The notes under the pieces: generated by a model
What the model was told of the DNA's origin: nothing
Databases searched by the model: none
What the model saw: only the letters and a program-made list of their open reading frames with translations
Shown: positions 5,873-9,234 of the stretch, one piece after another
How positions within the stretch are numbered: position 1 is the first letter of the stretch
Layout: the number at the start of each line of letters is the position of its first letter
Translations under genes and position numbers: made by a program
Assembly: GCF_002413825.1 (NCBI RefSeq)
Contig: NZ_DHXT01000075.1
Location: forward strand, 1-9,234
Direction: 5' to 3'
DNA length: 9,234 nt
From: Rhodoferax sp. UBA5149
GTDB taxonomy: Bacteria; Pseudomonadota; Gammaproteobacteria; Burkholderiales; Burkholderiaceae_C

Positions 5873-6880
5873 ATGTCAAAGGTCAAACCCGCACCCTTAC
5901 CGCCCGACACCACGATAGGGGGTTACCGCGTTGTCCGCAAAGTCGCTGCTGGCGGCTTTGGCGTGGTGTATCTGGCTGTCGATGCAGAGGGCCAGCAGGT
6001 TGCGGTCAAGGAGTACCTGCCTTCGTCGCTGGCAACCCGTGCACCGGGCGAATTGCTGCCCCAGGTGCAGCCGGAAAAACTGTCTTTGTACCGGCTCGGC
6101 CTGAAGAGTTTCTTCGAAGAGGGCCGCTCCCTGGCCCAGATCTCGCACCCCTCGGTGGTGAGTGTGATGAACTTCTTCCGGGAGAACGAAACGGTTTACA
6201 TGGTGATGAATTATCTGGAGGGCGCGTCCCTGCAGGATTTCATCATCACGGCGCGGGATCTCAAACAGGCCAAAGTGTTCAGGGAATCGACGATCCGCTC
6301 CCTGTTCGACGAAATCCTGCGTGGTTTGCGCATTGTTCACCAGCACAAGATGCTGCACCTGGACATCAAGCCCGCCAATATCTTCATTACCGATGACAAC
6401 AAATCGGTGCTGATTGACTTTGGTGCCGCGCGTGAAGTCTTGAGCAAAGAAGGCAATTTCATTCGACCGATGTATACGCCCGGCTTTGCTGCGCCAGAAA
6501 TGTACCGGCGCGACGCCGCCATGGGGCCGTGGACCGACATTTACGCCATCGGTGCCTGTATTTATGCCTGTATGCAGGGCTATCCGCCGAATGAGGCGCC
6601 GCAACGGTTGGAGAAAGACCGTATTGCTACCGCACTGGCGCGTTTGCGTGGCGTTTACTCAGACAATCTGATTGAGGTGGTCGAGTGGTGCATGTCGCTG
6701 GATCCATTGTCCCGGCCGCAGTCGGTGTTCGCCCTGCAAAAGGAGTTGAGCCGGGAGGGAACGCGCCGCTATACCAAGCTGAGCGTCAGTGAAAAAGTTC
6801 GTCTTCAGTTCGACACCATGGTGTCGGATACCAAAAAGAGCGTCCAAAAAGCGACCGGCGTTGGTGGGAAAACCAAATGA
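5873..6880 (+). CDS. Hanks-type Ser/Thr protein kinase, soluble
   Basis: Eukaryotic-like protein kinase of 335 residues. The catalytic domain covers about 18-293: glycine-rich loop AAGGFGVVY (25-33), ATP-anchoring Lys46 in VAVKEYLP, probable helix-C Glu83, catalytic loop HLDIKPANI (162-170) with Asp164, Lys166 and Asn169, DFG at 182-184, and AAPEM (206-210). Every catalytic residue is present, but the catalytic loop reads HLD rather than HRD, making it a non-RD kinase. There is no signal peptide, membrane segment, PASTA or other sensor domain; the last 40 residues are a basic Lys/Ser-rich tail (KKSVQKATGVGGKTK). The ATG is in line with the domain; AGGG at 5855-5858 is far upstream (14 bases), so the ribosome-binding site is weak. 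Its stop codon overlaps the phosphatase start by four bases (ATGA), indicating an opposed kinase/phosphatase pair. The substrate is unknown. Confidence 0.95.
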   Translation: MSKVKPAPLPPDTTIGGYRVVRKVAAGGFGVVYLAVDAEGQQVAVKEYLPSSLATRAPGELLPQVQPEKLSLYRLGLKSFFEEGRSLAQISHPSVVSVMNFFRENETVYMVMNYLEGASLQDFIITARDLKQAKVFRESTIRSLFDEILRGLRIVHQHKMLHLDIKPANIFITDDNKSVLIDFGAAREVLSKEGNFIRPMYTPGFAAPEMYRRDAAMGPWTDIYAIGACIYACMQGYPPNEAPQRLEKDRIATALARLRGVYSDNLIEVVEWCMSLDPLSRPQSVFALQKELSREGTRRYTKLSVSEKVRLQFDTMVSDTKKSVQKATGVGGKTK

Positions 6881-7788
6881 AATTCTCTGTTTTTCAGGTC
6901 AGTCGCAAAGGCGGGCGGGAAGAAAACGAAGATCGCATGGGCTATTGCTACACGCGCGGATCGGGTATTTTTATACTCGCCGACGGCATGGGCGGGCATC
7001 CCCTGGGTGAAGTGGCGGCCCAGCTGGCCTTGCAGGCGATCTCGGCGATGTTTCAAAAAGAGGCCAAACCGCAACTAACGGATGTCGCCGCGTTCTTGGC
7101 ATCGGCGGTGATGGGTGCGCATCGCCAGATTCTGCGCTATGCGATTGAAAAGGGCATGCTGGACACGCCGCGAACCACGCTGGTGGCGGCCGTTGTGCAG
7201 GCCGGGGCCGTCAGCTGGATTCATTGTGGTGACTCCCGGCTTTATCTGGTGCGTCAGGGGGAGTTGCTGGCACGCACCCGGGATCATTCTTTCATCGAGC
7301 AGCAGGCGGGCGCCGCGGGTTTGAAATTGCCGGAACGCATGAACCGCAATATTCTGTTTACCTGCCTGGGTTCTCCGACCAAGCCGGTGTTTGACATTAC
7401 TGGACCGGTTGCGCTGCAGCAGGGCGACAAGCTGATGCTCTGCTCGGATGGCCTGTGGAGCAGTCTGAGCGATGTGGACATTACCTACCATTTGAGTCAC
7501 AAGCCGGTCAGCGAAGCCGTTCCTGATCTGGTGGAAAAAGCGCTTCGCAACGCGGGCGACGGCAGCGACAACGTCACCTGCATCGCGCTGGAATGGGAAA
7601 CGCCTGACGGCTTCGAGTCAACACGGGGAAGTATTTCAACCGACACCATCAGCGAGGGCGTCTTTGCCTCCACCGTTCAGGCCGGTTGGCTGGACTCCGA
7701 ATTGGAAGATCTGGACGACGCCGCCATTGAGCGATCCATCGCTGAAATCAACGAGGCCATCCGCCGGTCTGCCGCCAAAAAATCATGA
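6877..7788 (+). CDS. PP2C-family Ser/Thr protein phosphatase
   Basis: Metal-dependent phosphatase of 303 residues, presumably removing phosphate from the kinase or its targets. PP2C motifs appear in order: REENEDR (14-20, Asp19), LADGMGGH (34-41, Asp36), HCGDSRLYL (116-124, Asp119), LCSDGLWSSL (188-197, Asp191) and GDGSDNVTC (227-235, Asp231). These supply the acidic residues that coordinate the two catalytic metal ions. The catalytic domain ends near 240. The remaining 60 residues form an unrecognised tail, rich in Ser/Thr at first and acidic later (SELEDLDDAAIERSIAEINEAIRR), which could bind a partner or be phosphorylated. There is no membrane segment. Translation is coupled on both sides: ATGA overlap with the kinase at 6877-6880 and with rph at 7785-7788. 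Confidence 0.95.
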   Translation: MKFSVFQVSRKGGREENEDRMGYCYTRGSGIFILADGMGGHPLGEVAAQLALQAISAMFQKEAKPQLTDVAAFLASAVMGAHRQILRYAIEKGMLDTPRTTLVAAVVQAGAVSWIHCGDSRLYLVRQGELLARTRDHSFIEQQAGAAGLKLPERMNRNILFTCLGSPTKPVFDITGPVALQQGDKLMLCSDGLWSSLSDVDITYHLSHKPVSEAVPDLVEKALRNAGDGSDNVTCIALEWETPDGFESTRGSISTDTISEGVFASTVQAGWLDSELEDLDDAAIERSIAEINEAIRRSAAKKS

Positions 7789-8513
7789 GTGAATTTGTCA
7801 GAAGCGGCGCGCGCGCCGCGAACGAGCTGCGGCCTGTGCGCATCACACGGGCCTACACCATCCATGCCGAAGGTTCGGTCTTGATCGAATTTGGCGACAC
7901 CAAAGTCTTGTGCACGGCGTCGGTCGAAGAAAAAGTACCGGGTCATAAAAAGGGCAGCGGCGAGGGCTGGGTCACGGCCGAATACGGCATGCTGCCGCGT
8001 GCCACGCACACCCGCAGCGACCGCGAAGCCGCGCGCGGCAAGCAAAGCGGACGCACCCAGGAAATTCAACGCCTCATTGGCCGCTCGATGCGGGCCGTGT
8101 TTGACCTCGCCAAGCTGGGCGAGCGCACCATCCATCTGGACTGCGACGTGCTGCAGGCGGACGGCGGCACCCGCACGGCCGCGATCACCGGTGCTTTTGT
8201 GGCGGCGCAGGACGCCGTCAACAAGCTGTTGGCGCAGGGCAAACTCACGGCGTCTCCCATTCGCGACCATGTGGCAGCGATCTCGGTCGGTATCGTGCGG
8301 GGTCTACCGTTGCTGGACCTGGAATACACCGAAGACTCGGCCTGCGACACCGACATGAATGTGGTGATGACGGGGGCCGGTCATTTCGTGGAAGTGCAGG
8401 GCACCGCCGAGGGCGCGGCGTTTTCACGTCAGGAGATGGATGCCTTGCTGGCGCTGGCTGAAAAAGGCATCAGCGATCTGGTCGCGCTGCAGAAGCACTC
8501 GCTATTAGATTAA
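7785..8513 (+). CDS. rph: Ribonuclease PH
   Basis: Phosphorolytic 3'-5' exoribonuclease that trims tRNA 3' ends and helps degrade structured RNA, normally as a hexameric ring. The protein is 242 residues (E. coli about 238). Conserved segments are ELRPVRITR (14-22), GWVTAEYGMLPRATHTR (61-77), GRTQEIQRLIGRSMRA (89-104) with the phosphate-binding arginine, DCDVLQADGGTRTA (119-132), CDTDMNVVMTG (187-197) and EVQGTAEG (203-210). No defect like the E. coli K-12 rph frameshift is seen. The ATG lies in the ATGA overlap with the phosphatase stop and has no ribosome-binding site of its own, so re-initiation after the phosphatase gene is likely. The last residues (LLD) and the TAA stop are encoded by the edge of a short intergenic repeat. 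Confidence 0.97.
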   Translation: MSEFVRSGARAANELRPVRITRAYTIHAEGSVLIEFGDTKVLCTASVEEKVPGHKKGSGEGWVTAEYGMLPRATHTRSDREAARGKQSGRTQEIQRLIGRSMRAVFDLAKLGERTIHLDCDVLQADGGTRTAAITGAFVAAQDAVNKLLAQGKLTASPIRDHVAAISVGIVRGLPLLDLEYTEDSACDTDMNVVMTGAGHFVEVQGTAEGAAFSRQEMDALLALAEKGISDLVALQKHSLLD

Positions 8514-8555
8514 TAGCTGCCTACGCTTATTCGACGAGGGCTACAGCCTGATTTT
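8501..8555 (+). repeat. Short intergenic repeat element of Comamonadaceae type, overlapping the rph stop
   Basis: The stretch from the end of rph to the rdgB ATG opens with a perfect 7-bp inverted repeat (GCTATTA at 8501-8507, TAATAGC at 8511-8517, spacer GAT). It continues with AGCTGCCTACGCTTATTCGA, then GAGGGCTACAGCCTGATTTT. This wording closely resembles a short element I recall as scattered between genes in Rhodoferax, Polaromonas and Acidovorax genomes; that is memory, not a search. Only one copy is in this window. It contributes the last three codons and the stop of rph and fills the leader of rdgB. Confidence 0.6.
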
Positions 8556-9155
8556 ATGAAAATTGTTCTGGCGTCCAACAACCAAGGCAAGTTGGCCGAG
8601 CTGCGCGCCATGTTGGCGCCGCTGGGGCTGGCGTTGATTGCGCAAGGCGATCTGGGCATCGCCGAGGCCGCTGAGCCGTTTCACACCTTTGTCGAGAACG
8701 CGCTGGCCAAGGCCCGGCACGCCGCCCAGCACAGCGGTTTGCCTGCTCTGGCGGACGATGCCGGTTTGTGTGTCGATGCCTTTGGCGGCTTGCCGGGTGT
8801 CGATACGGCGTATTACGCCACGCAGTTCGGCTATGAAAAAGGCGACGACAACAACGTCCGCGCGCTGCTGGCGCAAATGCAGGGTCAGGACAATCGCCGT
8901 GCTGCCATGGTGAGCACCCTGGTGGCGGTGCGCTCAGCCCAAGACCCCGAGCCCCTGATCGCGGTCGGTCGCGTGGTCGGCGAGATCGCCCATGCGCCGG
9001 CCGGCCGCAACGGTTTTGGCTTTGATCCGGTGATGTACATCCCCGAGTTTGGCCAGACCTTCGCCCAATTGCCGGCGGACGTGAAGAACGCCAACAGCCA
9101 TCGCGGCCGGGCCGCGCGGGCCATGGTAGAGCTGATGCGCGAGCGCTGGCTGTAA
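8556..9155 (+). CDS. rdgB: RdgB/HAM1 dITP/XTP pyrophosphatase
   Basis: House-cleaning enzyme that hydrolyses ITP, dITP and XTP to the monophosphate plus pyrophosphate, keeping deaminated purines out of RNA and DNA. It has 199 residues, normal for the family. The nucleotide-binding SNNQGKLAEL (7-16), FVENALAKARHAA (45-57), ALADDAGLCVDAFGGLPGV (64-82) with catalytic Asp68, NGFGFDPV (152-159) and NSHRGRA (180-186) are all intact. ATG 8556 is supported by the start at the first beta strand (MKIVLASNN). The nearest purine-rich site, GAGGG at 8536-8540, is about 15 bases away, so initiation is probably weak or coupled. It sits 42 bases after rph and 17 bases before hemW; rdgB-hemW adjacency is also found in E. 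coli. Confidence 0.96.
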   Translation: MKIVLASNNQGKLAELRAMLAPLGLALIAQGDLGIAEAAEPFHTFVENALAKARHAAQHSGLPALADDAGLCVDAFGGLPGVDTAYYATQFGYEKGDDNNVRALLAQMQGQDNRRAAMVSTLVAVRSAQDPEPLIAVGRVVGEIAHAPAGRNGFGFDPVMYIPEFGQTFAQLPADVKNANSHRGRAARAMVELMRERWL

Positions 9156-9172
9156 GGCGGCTTGCAGGGCCC

Positions 9173-9234
9173 ATGATTCCCATTTTTCCTGCGTCAAGCG
9201 CAGCCGAGACGTCGGCGCCCCGCGACATTCAACA
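9173..9234 (+). CDS. hemW: Start of hemW (radical SAM HemW), cut by the window edge
   Basis: An ATG at 9173 opens a frame of 20 codons (MIPIFPASSAAETSAPRDIQ) running off the window. The short variable N-terminus resembles what I recall of Comamonadaceae HemW, and hemW commonly follows rdgB. HemW is related to coproporphyrinogen dehydrogenase and is thought to act as a haem chaperone. AGGG at 9166-9169 is too close to the ATG to be ideal; AAGGCGG at 9154-9160, overlapping the rdgB stop, is an alternative ribosome-binding site. No diagnostic radical-SAM motif is within the window, so the name rests on position and the N-terminus. Confidence 0.55.
   Translation, partial: MIPIFPASSAAETSAPRDIQ

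Noticed and set aside
5797..5913. Upstream in-frame start for yicC at 5913
   Set aside because: It would overlap the divergent kinase coding region and add 39 residues before the conserved MPVYSMTGYA start.
4993..6396. 467-codon plus-strand open frame antisense to yicC and running into the kinase gene
   Set aside because: It overlaps two well-supported genes in other frames, has no recognisable domain, and its composition (Gly/Arg/His/Gln-rich) is typical of a shadow frame in GC-rich DNA.

Overview
This window looks like core chromosome of a betaproteobacterium in the Burkholderiales, most likely Comamonadaceae (Rhodoferax/Polaromonas-like). The evidence is the protein sequences (long N-terminal extensions on SpoT and GreB, a 67-residue omega subunit), the gene order rph-rdgB-hemW, and a short intergenic repeat at the rph/rdgB junction whose wording I recall from Comamonadaceae genomes. 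That placement is recognition from memory, not a database result.

Layout. At the left edge is the 3' part of a beta-keto acid cleavage enzyme gene (DUF849/BKACE), followed by a complete tRNA-Arg(ACG) with its own extended -10 promoter and a strong intrinsic terminator. Next comes greB (+ strand), which meets spoT (- strand) tail to tail with a single base between the stop codons. The minus-strand block, read right to left, is yicC-gmk-rpoZ-spoT: a YicC-family RNase, guanylate kinase, RNA polymerase omega and the bifunctional (p)ppGpp synthetase/hydrolase. An intrinsic terminator lies between rpoZ and spoT. From a 76-bp divergent intergenic region, a plus-strand block runs the other way: a Hanks-type Ser/Thr kinase, a PP2C-type phosphatase and rph (RNase PH), each joined to the next by a 4-base ATGA overlap. 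rdgB (ITP/XTP pyrophosphatase) and the first codons of hemW follow.

How the genes fit together. Much of the window concerns guanine nucleotides, RNA polymerase and RNA turnover. Gmk makes GDP, SpoT makes and destroys (p)ppGpp, and omega forms part of one ppGpp site on RNA polymerase. GreB works through the polymerase secondary channel, YicC and RNase PH process RNA, and RdgB removes damaged purine nucleotides. The kinase/phosphatase pair between them has no known target visible here; its tight coupling to rph and divergence from yicC-gmk-rpoZ-spoT make RNA or nucleotide metabolism a reasonable but unproven guess.

I see no mobile element, CRISPR array, prophage or clearly undescribed system. 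The best leads are the kinase-phosphatase-rph coupling, the repeat that supplies the end of rph, the rpoZ/spoT terminator with a possibly leaderless spoT start, the inverted repeat in the divergent promoter region, and a pentanucleotide tract inside yicC.
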